Below, piece after piece: positions 53,823 to 61,506 of a stretch of DNA of 64,000 nt. The notes beneath the pieces are model-generated. The model did no database searches, was not told the origin of the DNA, and saw only the letters and a list, made by a program, of their open reading frames with translations. The DNA is from Kribbella antiqua (GTDB lineage Bacteria > Actinomycetota > Actinomycetes > Propionibacteriales > Kribbellaceae). Position numbers and translations under genes: made by a program. Within the stretch, counting starts at the first letter, position 1; each line of letters opens with the position of its first letter. The stretch lies in NCBI RefSeq assembly GCF_004345665.1, contig NZ_SLWR01000004.1, positions 62,001 through 126,000 of the forward strand, read 5' to 3'.

Positions 53823-55433
53823 ATGGCGACACCATTCACCCTCCTGCACGCACGGCTCGTCGACCGGAGTGAGGTCCTGCCCGGCGACTGCCTTCGAGTG
53901 GTCGACGGCCGGATCGCCGCCATCGGCGGATCCGAGATCGCGCAGCCGGGCGACGAGCTCGTGGACGGGCGCGGGCTGACCGCGTTCCCCGGTCTGATCG
54001 ACGCGCACGTCCACCTGGCACCGGGCTGTGCGCAGCTCGCGGCGACCTTTGGCGTCACGACCCTGATCGACCTGTTCAGCAAGCCCGAGGTGATCGCCCA
54101 CGAGCGCTCCGTCGAAGGACCGGTGTGCGCGGACTTCCGCAGCTCCGGCGTCGGCGCGACCGCACCAGGCGGGCACCCGACGATGGCCTACGCACCGATT
54201 CCCTACGTCACCGGCCCTGAAGACGCGAAGCAGTTCGTCGCGGACCGGATCGCCGAAGGCGCCGACCATCTGAAGGTCATCTACGACGACGGGTCGGGAG
54301 CGATGATGAACATCCCTACCCTGGACGATCCCACTCTGCGGGCTCTCACTCAGGAGGCGCATGCTCGCAACCTCACCGTGGTCGCACATGTCTCGACCAC
54401 GGCTGGTGCGGTCAAGGTCGTCTCGTGTGGCGTCGACGTACTCGCGCATGCGCCGTCCGACCCGATGTCGCCCAGCGACATCGAGGCCGTGGCGGCGGCC
54501 GGGGTGGCCGTGATCGCGACGCTGGACATCGTCGACGGATTCAACGGGCCGGCCGGAGGTCTGCCCTTGCTGGACGAGCCCGAGCTGATCGCGCGGATGC
54601 CGGGGCGGTGGCGGCGGGTGCTCGACCGGCAGTCGCGTCGGTGGATGCCGCCTCAGCCGCCCGACTGTGCGGCGGCTCGCGCGAACACGGTGGCTCTGCT
54701 GCGGGCCGGCGTACGCATCCTGGCTGGGACGGACGCGCCGAATCCGGGTTTGGTCTTCGGGGCCTCGCTGCATCGCGAACTGGCCTATCTGGTGCGGGCC
54801 GGACTCACACCGGCCGAGGCACTCGTGGCCGCGACCAATGCCCCCGCCGAGGTGTTCGGCCTGACCGATCGAGGGCGGCTCATGATCGGGGCGCGGGCCG
54901 ACCTGGTGCTGGTGGACGGGGATCCGCTCTCCGACATCGCGGCCACCCAGCGGATCCGTCGTACCTGGGTCGCGGGGAGAGCCGTCGAACCTGCGGCATA
55001 TGCCGGGAGTACGGCGGAGCTCGCCGGGGTGCGGTATCTCGGAGAGACGACGGCCCGGATCGTCGCGGCACTGCGGGAGAAGTGGCCTGGGTTCCCGGCA
55101 CCGGAGGACGTACGCCGGGAGGACGGGGAACTGCTCGGCCGCGTCGTGCCGTTGACCGGCGGGTGGATGCCGGTCACCGTCTTCGGCGCTGCGCTCGGTC
55201 CGGTGACCGATCGGGATACGGCAGTCTCGACTGTCGAATCCGAAGGCCTGGCGAGTCTTGGTGAGACGTGGTGGGCGCGAGCCGACGGACCGGACTGGCA
55301 GGAGGCGGTGCTGGTCGAGGCGCAGCCGGATCGGATCCGGCTGCGCTGGAAGGACCCACTGGTCGCGCAACCACCGGCCGGCCAGTGGTACGACGTGATC
55401 GACGTGGACCTGTCTCGGACCCGGCCGCTCTGA
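53823..55433 (+). CDS. amidohydrolase-superfamily protein with extra C-terminal domain
   Basis: A 536-residue protein. The metal-dependent hydrolase core begins FTLLHARLVD and has the first metal site FPGLIDAHVHLAPG near residue 58. It continues through DHLKVIYDDG (possible bridging Lys), VVAHVSTTAGAVKVVSCGVDVLAHA and ILAGTDAPNPG with the catalytic Asp, and ends GARADLVLVDGDPLSDI. About 130 further residues (VRYLGETTARIVAALREKWPGF...YDVIDVDLSRTRPL) are not part of the core and are not recognised. The reaction is unknown. The MerR-type promoter suggests induction by a toxic or drug-like molecule. Confidence 0.88.
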   Translation: MATPFTLLHARLVDRSEVLPGDCLRVVDGRIAAIGGSEIAQPGDELVDGRGLTAFPGLIDAHVHLAPGCAQLAATFGVTTLIDLFSKPEVIAHERSVEGPVCADFRSSGVGATAPGGHPTMAYAPIPYVTGPEDAKQFVADRIAEGADHLKVIYDDGSGAMMNIPTLDDPTLRALTQEAHARNLTVVAHVSTTAGAVKVVSCGVDVLAHAPSDPMSPSDIEAVAAAGVAVIATLDIVDGFNGPAGGLPLLDEPELIARMPGRWRRVLDRQSRRWMPPQPPDCAAARANTVALLRAGVRILAGTDAPNPGLVFGASLHRELAYLVRAGLTPAEALVAATNAPAEVFGLTDRGRLMIGARADLVLVDGDPLSDIAATQRIRRTWVAGRAVEPAAYAGSTAELAGVRYLGETTARIVAALREKWPGFPAPEDVRREDGELLGRVVPLTGGWMPVTVFGAALGPVTDRDTAVSTVESEGLASLGETWWARADGPDWQEAVLVEAQPDRIRLRWKDPLVAQPPAGQWYDVIDVDLSRTRPL

Positions 55434-55443
55434 CCGGGAGCGG

Positions 55444-56181
55444 TCAACCTCGCCCGACGTACGGCATCCCGGCCGCCATCACGGTCAGCGTGGGTACGGC
55501 GACAGTCGTCGGCAACTGGGCGATCTTCACCACGAAATCGGCCACGATCGAAGGATCGAACGTCGGCTCCACCGCGACCGAGCCGTCCGGCTGCAGCACA
55601 CCCTGGGCCATCCGCTCGGTCATCTGCGTCGCGGCGTTCCCGATGTCGATCTGGCACGCCGTGATCCCGTGGGGTCGGCCCTCCAACTCCAGGCCTTTGG
55701 TCAGCCCGGTGATCGCGTGCTTGCTGGCGGTGTAGGCGATACCTTGCGGCCGCGGTACGTGCGCCGAGATCGAGCCATTGTTGATGATCCGGCCGCCCTT
55801 CGGGTTCTGCTTGAGCATCAGCGCGAACGCCGCCTGCGCACACAGGAACGACCCGGTCAGGTTGATGTCCACCACCCGCCGCCAGTCCTCCTCGGCGACG
55901 TCTTGCACCGGCGACGCCGGCGCCCCGGTCCCGGCGTTGTTCACCAGTACGTCGACCCGCTCCAGCTCCCCGAAGAACGCCCGTACGGCGGACCCGTCCG
56001 CGACATCCAGTACGGCGAAGTCGATCTGATCGAGGGAGGCTTCAGCCGTCTCCCGGAGCTTCGCCTCGGTCCGCCCGGTCACGATCACCCGGAACCCGGC
56101 CGCCGCCAGAGCCAGCGCCATCTCCCGCCCCAGCCCCGAACCGCCGCCGGTCACCACCGCTACCTGCGTCACAAAAGGCAC
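55444..56181 (-). CDS. short-chain dehydrogenase/reductase
   Basis: A 245-residue SDR: cofactor loop VAVVTGGGSGLGREMALALA (TGxxxGxG), NNAGTGAPASP, NNGSISAHVPRPQGIAYTASKHAI with the Ser-Tyr-Lys catalytic set, and an extension ending TVMAAGMPYVGRG. VTGRT after strand 2 hints at NADP preference. The substrate is unknown. It converges with the amidohydrolase (10 bp apart) and diverges from the marR gene. Confidence 0.9.
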   Translation of the reverse strand: MPFVTQVAVVTGGGSGLGREMALALAAAGFRVIVTGRTEAKLRETAEASLDQIDFAVLDVADGSAVRAFFGELERVDVLVNNAGTGAPASPVQDVAEEDWRRVVDINLTGSFLCAQAAFALMLKQNPKGGRIINNGSISAHVPRPQGIAYTASKHAITGLTKGLELEGRPHGITACQIDIGNAATQMTERMAQGVLQPDGSVAVEPTFDPSIVADFVVKIAQLPTTVAVPTLTVMAAGMPYVGRG

Positions 56182-56291
56182 CCTTCCGCCGTCGAGTACA
56201 TGTGCACAGATTCTCCTCTACTGCGCAGTGTGACCAACCGGCGACGGAGAGCAAATGAGTGGCGACTCAGTCAGAGATCTCGGAAACTCAT

Positions 56292-56334
56292 TTGCGTGTA
56301 TCACGCAAGCATGTATATGCTTGCAGCATGCAAG
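56292..56334. promoter_or_regulatory. cluster of three palindromes over the marR start
   Basis: TTGCGTG-TAT-CACGCAA (56292-56308), AAGCAT-GTAT-ATGCTT (56307-56322) and CTTGCA-GCA-TGCAAG (56320-56334). All are perfect and overlap end to end; the last covers the ATG of marR. Strong autoregulatory operator candidate. Confidence 0.75.
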
Positions 56335-56912
56335 TAAACGACGCGTACTCTCCGCAGACCCCGATCGAGGGCGTTCTGCACGCGTTTACCCGGATCGGCC
56401 GCCGGCTGAAGACCAAGCAGCCCGGCGACACGATCGACCACAGCGCCCACCTGGTGCTGTTCGTGCTGCGGTGCAGCGGCGCACTGCGGCTGTCCGACCT
56501 CGCCGGCCGGATGGAGCTCGACGCCTCGACCGCCAGCCGGCATGTCCGGTCGCTGGAGCAGCTGGGCCTGGTCCGCCGCTCCCCCGACCCCGACGACGGC
56601 CGCGCCTTCCGCGTCGAGCTGACCGAGCAGGGCATCGAGGAGTGGGAGTCCAGCGCCCGCCGCCGGATGGAGCTGCTCAGCGCGGCGATGGACGGCTGGT
56701 CCGAGGACGACATCCACACCTTCGAGCGATTGATGTCGCGGTTCGCCGACGGCGTCGCCACCCTGACCGACCCCATCACCGACCGGGGCTGGGCGGACCG
56801 GGGCTGGGCGGCCGTCGCGCCGAGACTGCGCGCCGACAACACCGACTTCGCGCCCGGTGGGGACCCCGCCGCCCGCGAGAACACCGACAAGAACCTGGAG
56901 AGCACCAGATGA
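56328..56912 (+). CDS. MarR-family transcriptional regulator
   Basis: A 194-residue regulator from ATG 56328: FTRIGRRLKTKQPGDTIDHSAHLVLFVLRCSGALRLSDLAGRMELDASTASRHVRSLEQLGLVRRSPDPDDGRAFRVELTEQG, with the DDGR wing motif. A ~45-residue C-terminal tail contains the repeat DRGWADRGWA. The stop overlaps the MFS start (ATGA), so regulator and exporter form one operon. Three dyads cover its own start. Confidence 0.92.
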   Translation: MQVNDAYSPQTPIEGVLHAFTRIGRRLKTKQPGDTIDHSAHLVLFVLRCSGALRLSDLAGRMELDASTASRHVRSLEQLGLVRRSPDPDDGRAFRVELTEQGIEEWESSARRRMELLSAAMDGWSEDDIHTFERLMSRFADGVATLTDPITDRGWADRGWAAVAPRLRADNTDFAPGGDPAARENTDKNLESTR

Positions 56913-58516
56913 GCACCACCGAGCCCGCCACCACCGGCGGCGCCGCATCCGACGGGAACGCCCCGAACTACCTGTCCCACAAGCAGATCCTGGTCGTCCT
57001 CGGCGGCCTGATGGCCGGCATGTTCCTGGCCGCGCTCGACCAGAGCATCGTCGGTACGGCGCTGCCGCGGATCGTCAGCGAGTTCAACAGCCTGGACAAG
57101 CTGTCCTGGGTGGTCACGGCGTACCTGCTGACCTCGACCGCCTCCACGCCGCTGTGGGGCAAGATCTCCGACCTCTACGGCCGCCGCCCGCTGTTCATCG
57201 CGGCGATCCTCACCTTCCTGGCCGGCTCGGTGCTGTCCGCGCTGGCGCAGAACATCGAGGAACTGATCGGCTTCCGGGCCGTCCAGGGCCTCGGCGCCGG
57301 CGGTCTGATGTCGCTGGCCTTCGCCACCATCGGCGACGTGATCCCGCCGCGCGAGCGCGGTAAGTACATGGGGTACTTCGGTGCCGTCTTCGGCCTGTCC
57401 TCGGTGGCCGGCCCGCTGCTTGGCGGTCTGCTCACCGACGGTCCGGGCTGGCGCTGGATCTTCTGGATCAACCTGCCGATCGGTTTGGTTGCCCTGGGCA
57501 TCGTCGCCGCCGTACTGAAGCTGCCGCACGTGAAGCGGTCGCACAAGATCGACTACCTCGGCGCCGCCGTGATCACCGGAGCCGTCACCTCACTGCTGCT
57601 GGCCATCTCCTGGAGCGGTCCGACCAACGGCTGGGGCACCGGTACGACGATCGCCCTGCTGGCCGCCGCCGCCGTACTCGCCGTCGGCTTCGTCTTCGTC
57701 GAGCTGAAGGTGTCCGAGCCGATCATCCCGATGGACCTGTTCAAGGGCCGGATCTTCTCCGGGTACGCCGGATACGCCTTCCTGCTCGGGTTCGCGATGT
57801 TCGGTGCGCTGATCTTCCTGCCTCTGTACCTGCAGGCGGTGAAGGACCTGTCGCCGACCCGGTCCGGCCTGGCGCTGCTGCCGATGATCGTCGGTATCTT
57901 CTCCGCCTCGATCCCAAGCGGTCAGCTGATGAGCAAGACGGGGCGCTACAAGATCTACCCGATCATCTCCGCGGTCCTGGTCGGCGGTGCGATGGTGCTG
58001 CTGTCCACGCTGAGCCTGACCACGCCGTACTGGCAGCTCGCGATCTACATGTTCGTGATGGGCGCCGGCCTGGGCCTGTCGATGCAGATCACTGTCACTG
58101 CCGCGCAGAACAGCGTGCCCCGGCAGCACATGGGCAGCGCGACCTCGACGATGACCTTCTTCCGCTCGATGGGTGGCGCGATCGGTACGGCGGTCTACGG
58201 CGCGGTGCTGACCAGCCGGCTGAAGGACCACCTGACCGACATCATCCCGAACGCGACGCAGACCATGGTCGACGGAATCGCCAAGGCGGCGAACAGCGTC
58301 CAGGCGCTGCACGGGCTGCAGGAGCCGATGAAGGGCTGGGCGCTGCACGGTCTGGTCGACGCGATGGACGACGTCTTCCTCGTCTCGCTGCCGTTCCTGG
58401 CGATCGCGTTGATCATCGCCGTGATCACGCCGGAGCAGCGGCTGGCCGGCCGTTCCGACGGCGCGCCGAAGCAGGAGGGCGAGATCGAGTCCTCCGCGGC
58501 CGCCGCGATGCACTGA
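56909..58516 (+). CDS. MFS drug exporter, DHA2 family
   Basis: A 535-residue exporter with about 14 helices. It has LAALDQSIVGTALPRIVSEFNSLDKLSWVVTAYLL, GKISDLYGRRPLFIAAI (motif A), GLSSVAGPLLGGLLTDGPGWRWIFWINLPIG (motif C) and an LFKGRIFSGYAGYAFLLGF region. It is typical of actinobacterial EmrB/LfrA-like pumps. The substrate is unknown. Translation is coupled to marR. A strong terminator follows after about 20 bases. Confidence 0.92.
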   Translation: MSTTEPATTGGAASDGNAPNYLSHKQILVVLGGLMAGMFLAALDQSIVGTALPRIVSEFNSLDKLSWVVTAYLLTSTASTPLWGKISDLYGRRPLFIAAILTFLAGSVLSALAQNIEELIGFRAVQGLGAGGLMSLAFATIGDVIPPRERGKYMGYFGAVFGLSSVAGPLLGGLLTDGPGWRWIFWINLPIGLVALGIVAAVLKLPHVKRSHKIDYLGAAVITGAVTSLLLAISWSGPTNGWGTGTTIALLAAAAVLAVGFVFVELKVSEPIIPMDLFKGRIFSGYAGYAFLLGFAMFGALIFLPLYLQAVKDLSPTRSGLALLPMIVGIFSASIPSGQLMSKTGRYKIYPIISAVLVGGAMVLLSTLSLTTPYWQLAIYMFVMGAGLGLSMQITVTAAQNSVPRQHMGSATSTMTFFRSMGGAIGTAVYGAVLTSRLKDHLTDIIPNATQTMVDGIAKAANSVQALHGLQEPMKGWALHGLVDAMDDVFLVSLPFLAIALIIAVITPEQRLAGRSDGAPKQEGEIESSAAAAMH

Positions 58517-58537
58517 CGGCGTACTGGAACAGACTGG

Positions 58538-58571
58538 AACGGCCGTCCCGGAGCTCTCCGGGGCGGCCGTT
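58538..58571 (+). terminator. terminator of the marR-MFS operon
   Basis: AACGGCCG-T-CCCGGA pairs with TCCGGG-G-CGGCCGTT across a GCTC loop (14 bp plus a T-G pair), followed by TCTGC. Confidence 0.85.
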
Positions 58572-58659
58572 CTGCTGGGTGAGCAAAGCTGGCGCGCTGA
58601 CCCCGGCGGGCTTTAGGTTGCACTGGCAAGATCACCGGAGTGACAGGAACAGCCTGGGG

Positions 58660-59253
58660 ATGAAGACACTGGGTCGGCCGTTGGACGACGACGACCGCGC
58701 GATGGCCGATCTCGCCGAGGTCGGCGACTGGCGCCGGGTCGGCGGCCCGCATACGGGCGAGACGGGCCCGGTTCCGGTGCGCAAACTCATCAAGCGGGTC
58801 AAGTCCGCCACCGGCTGGCGCCCGTGGCCGCTCGACCGCAAGACGGTGATCGACGACCAACTCGACGGCTGGGGCTTCCTGACCAAACGCGGTACCGAGA
58901 TGGCCGTGTACGACGACCAGATCCTGCCGCACAGCCCGTTCAGCGGGTGGGTCGCGTTCGCGATCGAGAGATACGACATCCGCGCCGCCGAGGCGGGCCT
59001 GGACGAGCACTGGCCGGCCAAGTTCGACCTGGCCCTCCGGCACTGGGGCGAACCGGCGTACGTCGGATCCGACAGCAGTCCCGAGTTCGTCGACGAATGG
59101 TCGCCCGGCGCCGGCCGGGACCGTCGTCATCTCGCGGTCTGGGCACCGCCGGGTGCTGAGCTCCACCTGTACAGCAACAAGCCGACCAAGTACCCGTTGT
59201 CGGTCTCGGTCGGAATCCACTACGCGGTCTACCTCACCGAGGAGGGGACATGA
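58660..59253 (+). CDS. unrecognised ~197-residue protein, cassette copy 1
   Basis: No family is recognised. The 197-residue soluble protein opens MKTLGRPLDDDDRAMADLAEVGDW and has WGFLTKRGTEMAVYDDQ, LDEHWPAKFDLALRHWGEPAYVGSDSS, DEWSPGAGRDRRHLAVWAPPGAELHLYSNKPTK and HYAVYL near the end. The aromatic/Gly-rich alternating pattern of the second half suggests a beta sandwich. There are no signal peptide and no membrane helices. The protein at 59710 is a close paralogue, similar also for about 45 bases upstream of the start. ATG 58660 is fixed by that match. The stop overlaps the next start (ATGA). Immunity-type or partner protein is possible but unproven. Confidence 0.8.
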   Translation: MKTLGRPLDDDDRAMADLAEVGDWRRVGGPHTGETGPVPVRKLIKRVKSATGWRPWPLDRKTVIDDQLDGWGFLTKRGTEMAVYDDQILPHSPFSGWVAFAIERYDIRAAEAGLDEHWPAKFDLALRHWGEPAYVGSDSSPEFVDEWSPGAGRDRRHLAVWAPPGAELHLYSNKPTKYPLSVSVGIHYAVYLTEEGT

Positions 59254-59567
59254 CGCCACCAGTCGTCATCAGCGACACCCAACGGGCCAGGCAAGTTCTC
59301 CGGGACGCGAGGGGCAACCTGGATGAGCCGCCGGCCAGAAACGACGGCGTCTCGCTGCGAGGGATGACCGAGAGCGCGTACGCGACGAGGGGAGCCTCTG
59401 GGGGCCTAGGGCAACAGTCCGGTCTGTCCGGTGACCTGGCGGCCAGCGTCAACGCCGCGGCGGTGCCGCAAGTGGCGCCGGGTCAGCAGCACAACGCCGC
59501 CGGCACCGGCGAACGCGGACAGACCACTACGGGCCGCGAGAACGGCCGGCAGGGCCGCGACCTCTAA
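59250..59567 (+). CDS. small Gln/Gly/Ala-rich disordered protein of the cassette
   Basis: A 105-residue protein whose ATG overlaps the stop of the previous gene. It has a polar N-terminal part (ISDTQRARQVLRDARGNLDEPPARNDGVSLRGM) and a low-complexity tail (GASGGLGQQSGLSGDLAASVNAAAVPQVAPGQQHNAAGTGERGQ). No family, signal peptide or helix is evident. Its composition resembles the tail of the large repeat protein two genes on, so both may serve the same assembly (inference). Confidence 0.65.
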   Translation: MTPPVVISDTQRARQVLRDARGNLDEPPARNDGVSLRGMTESAYATRGASGGLGQQSGLSGDLAASVNAAAVPQVAPGQQHNAAGTGERGQTTTGRENGRQGRDL

Positions 59568-59709
59568 GCTCCGATCTAGACCAACCCGGTGGCACACGTC
59601 CCCGGGTGCAGAGATCTGCCGGCTCGGCGTCCGGCGCGGTCGGGTGACCCTGATCACGCTTACCGTTGCCGAGGATGGCTTGAGTCACGGACGGAAGGAA
59701 CAAGCCCGG

Positions 59710-60291
59710 ATGAAGACGCAGGACAGGCCGCTCGACGAGGACGACCTGGCGATCGCCGACCTCGCCGAGGTCACGGACTGGACGCCGCTGGCAGGCCCCA
59801 ACAGCGACGACTCCGGACCCGCCGTGGTCCGTGCATTGGTCCAGCGGGTCACCAGTGCGACCGACTGGGAGCCGTGGCCACTCAAGCCGGGTGAGCAGAT
59901 CGACCCGGTGCTGGCCTCATGGGGATTCACCACCAAGCGCGGCAGCACGATCGTCATGTTCGACGGGCTCGCCTTCGCGGACGTCCGCAACAGCGGATGG
60001 TCGGCGTACGAGATCGGGCCGGACGACATCGCCCTGGCCGAAGCCGGGCTCGACGCGCACTGGCCGGAGCACCTCGAGCTCGCCCGGAAGCACCTGGGCG
60101 AACCCGACTACGTGGGTAACGACAGCAGCCCCACCTTCCTCGACGAGTGGAGGCCGGCCGCGGGAGCCGACCGGCGTCACTTGGCCGTCTGGGTCCGCCC
60201 CGGCGCGCAGTTCCACCTCTTCAGCAACAAGCCGACCAAGGACCCACTGACCCCAGCAGTTGGTGTCACCTACGCGGTCTACATCGACTAG
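59710..60291 (+). CDS. unrecognised ~193-residue protein, cassette copy 2
   Basis: Paralogue of the 58660 protein, about half the positions identical by eye: MKTQDRPLDEDDLAIADLAEVTDW, WGFTTKRGSTIVMFDG, LDAHWPEHLELARKHLGEPDYVGNDSS, DEWRPAAGADRRHLAVWVRPGAQFHLFSNKPTK and VGVTYAVYID. The shared blocks, including GxDRRHLAVW and SNKPTKxPL, should mark functional or core residues. The first third and the loop around residue 95-105 differ most. It has its own 142-bp upstream gap with a promoter-like stretch. The stop is followed nine bases later by the repeat-protein start. Confidence 0.8.
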   Translation: MKTQDRPLDEDDLAIADLAEVTDWTPLAGPNSDDSGPAVVRALVQRVTSATDWEPWPLKPGEQIDPVLASWGFTTKRGSTIVMFDGLAFADVRNSGWSAYEIGPDDIALAEAGLDAHWPEHLELARKHLGEPDYVGNDSSPTFLDEWRPAAGADRRHLAVWVRPGAQFHLFSNKPTKDPLTPAVGVTYAVYID

Positions 60292-60299
60292 GAGATCGA

Positions 60300-61454
60300 A
60301 TGTCCACACCGAACGCAGGTCCCGGACGCTGGGAGCAGGGCAACTTCGGCCAGGCCATGGGCGTATTTGCGGACATGGACGAAAGCCAGCAGCGGCTCTT
60401 CAACAAATGGATGAGCATGACGCCCGACCAGGAGGCGAAGCTCGACAAGGTGCTGAACAAGCAGCCGCTACGGGCCAAGATCACCGCCACGATCGCCGGC
60501 GTGGTCAGCCGGGTCAATGAGGTTTACGACCAGCAGACCACACGGCTGAGCGAGGCCGCCCAGCAGCTTGCCAGTCAGGCCCGCGATATGCGGCAGGCCG
60601 TGGTCGGAGGGGCGACTCTGGCAGCCGCCGGCGCCGCGCAAGCCTACAGGGATGTCCGGGATCCCGTCGTTGCCACCTACAACCGGGCCAGCGAGCAGGT
60701 AGCGGACCTGGTCGACCGTGGTGCGATCGCCGCAAACCGCACCGCGCATCGAGTGGGCGAGGGCATCACCGCCGCCGGCCAGGCGGTCGTTGACGGCACC
60801 GTGGAGGCCGGCCGCGCGGTCGGGCAACGTGCCCAGGCCGTGGGCCGTGGCGTCGCAGAAGGCGCCCAGGCCGTCGCGGGAGGCGCGGTTGCCGCAGGCA
60901 GAGCTGTCGCAGGAGGTGCCCAGACTGGCGCGGTTGCCGCAGGCAGAGCTGTCGCAGGAGGCGCCCAGGCCGTTGCGGGAGGCGCCGTAGCCGCCGGCGA
61001 GGCAGTCGTTGGGGCCGGACAGCGGGCAGCCGCCCGGGTGTCCCGCTGGATCGAGGGCGGCCAGAACTTCGCGCAGAGACGGTCCGAGTCCGCTCGCGCC
61101 GCCGTAGCCATGTTCCGGTACGACGCGTCACAGCCGGCCATCACAACGCGTGACACCGTGGACTTGACCCAGCGACTGAACGAGATCGCTGCGGAGTCGA
61201 CCGTCGAGGGTAGGGACCGCGCGTGGGCCTCGATCCGAGAGACGATCGAGGCCAAGTTCGCCGCCGCGCAGGGCACCCAGGGTGCGGCCGCGGGGCAGGA
61301 CGCCACCATGGCACACGCGCTTGGTGGCATGGCACAGGCCGGTGGTGCGGTCCCAGCCCAGGCCACTGGTCCGCAGCAGGGCAACGACCAAGGCGCGCAG
61401 GCCAATATCAACCTCACCAAGAACACCAAGGATGGCCCGAGCATCGGGGGCTGA
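60300..61454 (+). CDS. large Ala/Gly-rich amphipathic repeat protein of the cassette
   Basis: A 384-residue protein. The N-terminal helical domain reads FADMDESQQRLFNKWMSMTPDQEAKLDKVLNK. Helices follow (VVSRVNEVYDQQTTRLSEAAQQLASQARDMRQ), then about 110 residues of near-regular VAGGA/VAAGRA repeats (roughly 185-245) that read as a glycine-zipper-like amphipathic rod. A soluble helical part (DLTQRLNEIAAESTVEGRDRAWASIRETIEAKF) and a Gln/Gly-rich tail ending TKNTKDGPSIGG complete it. No signal peptide. Such repeats can bind membranes or self-assemble, but no family is recognised. GGAG precedes the ATG; the frame is fixed by the tandem DNA repeat. Confidence 0.8.
   Translation: MSTPNAGPGRWEQGNFGQAMGVFADMDESQQRLFNKWMSMTPDQEAKLDKVLNKQPLRAKITATIAGVVSRVNEVYDQQTTRLSEAAQQLASQARDMRQAVVGGATLAAAGAAQAYRDVRDPVVATYNRASEQVADLVDRGAIAANRTAHRVGEGITAAGQAVVDGTVEAGRAVGQRAQAVGRGVAEGAQAVAGGAVAAGRAVAGGAQTGAVAAGRAVAGGAQAVAGGAVAAGEAVVGAGQRAAARVSRWIEGGQNFAQRRSESARAAVAMFRYDASQPAITTRDTVDLTQRLNEIAAESTVEGRDRAWASIRETIEAKFAAAQGTQGAAAGQDATMAHALGGMAQAGGAVPAQATGPQQGNDQGAQANINLTKNTKDGPSIGG
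60882..60968 (+). repeat. two tandem copies of a 42-bp unit, 45-bp period
   Basis: GGCGCGGTTGCCGCAGGCAG... begins at 60882 and again at 60927. The copies are nearly identical (one change, GGTGCC against GGCGCC), so the duplication is recent. It adds 15 residues (GAVAAGRAVAGGAQ plus one). Confidence 0.85.
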
Positions 61455-61468
61455 CCGACGAGTTGTGG

Positions 61469-61503
61469 AAAGGCGCCGCCGGGAGCTTCCCGGCGGCGCC
61501 TTT
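61469..61503. terminator. bidirectional terminator after the cassette
   Basis: Perfect 16-bp stem AAAGGCGCCGCCGGGA / TCCCGGCGGCGCCTTT with a GCT loop. It ends the cassette on the right and the AI-2E-family gene on the left. Confidence 0.9.
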
Positions 61504-61506
61504 CGC

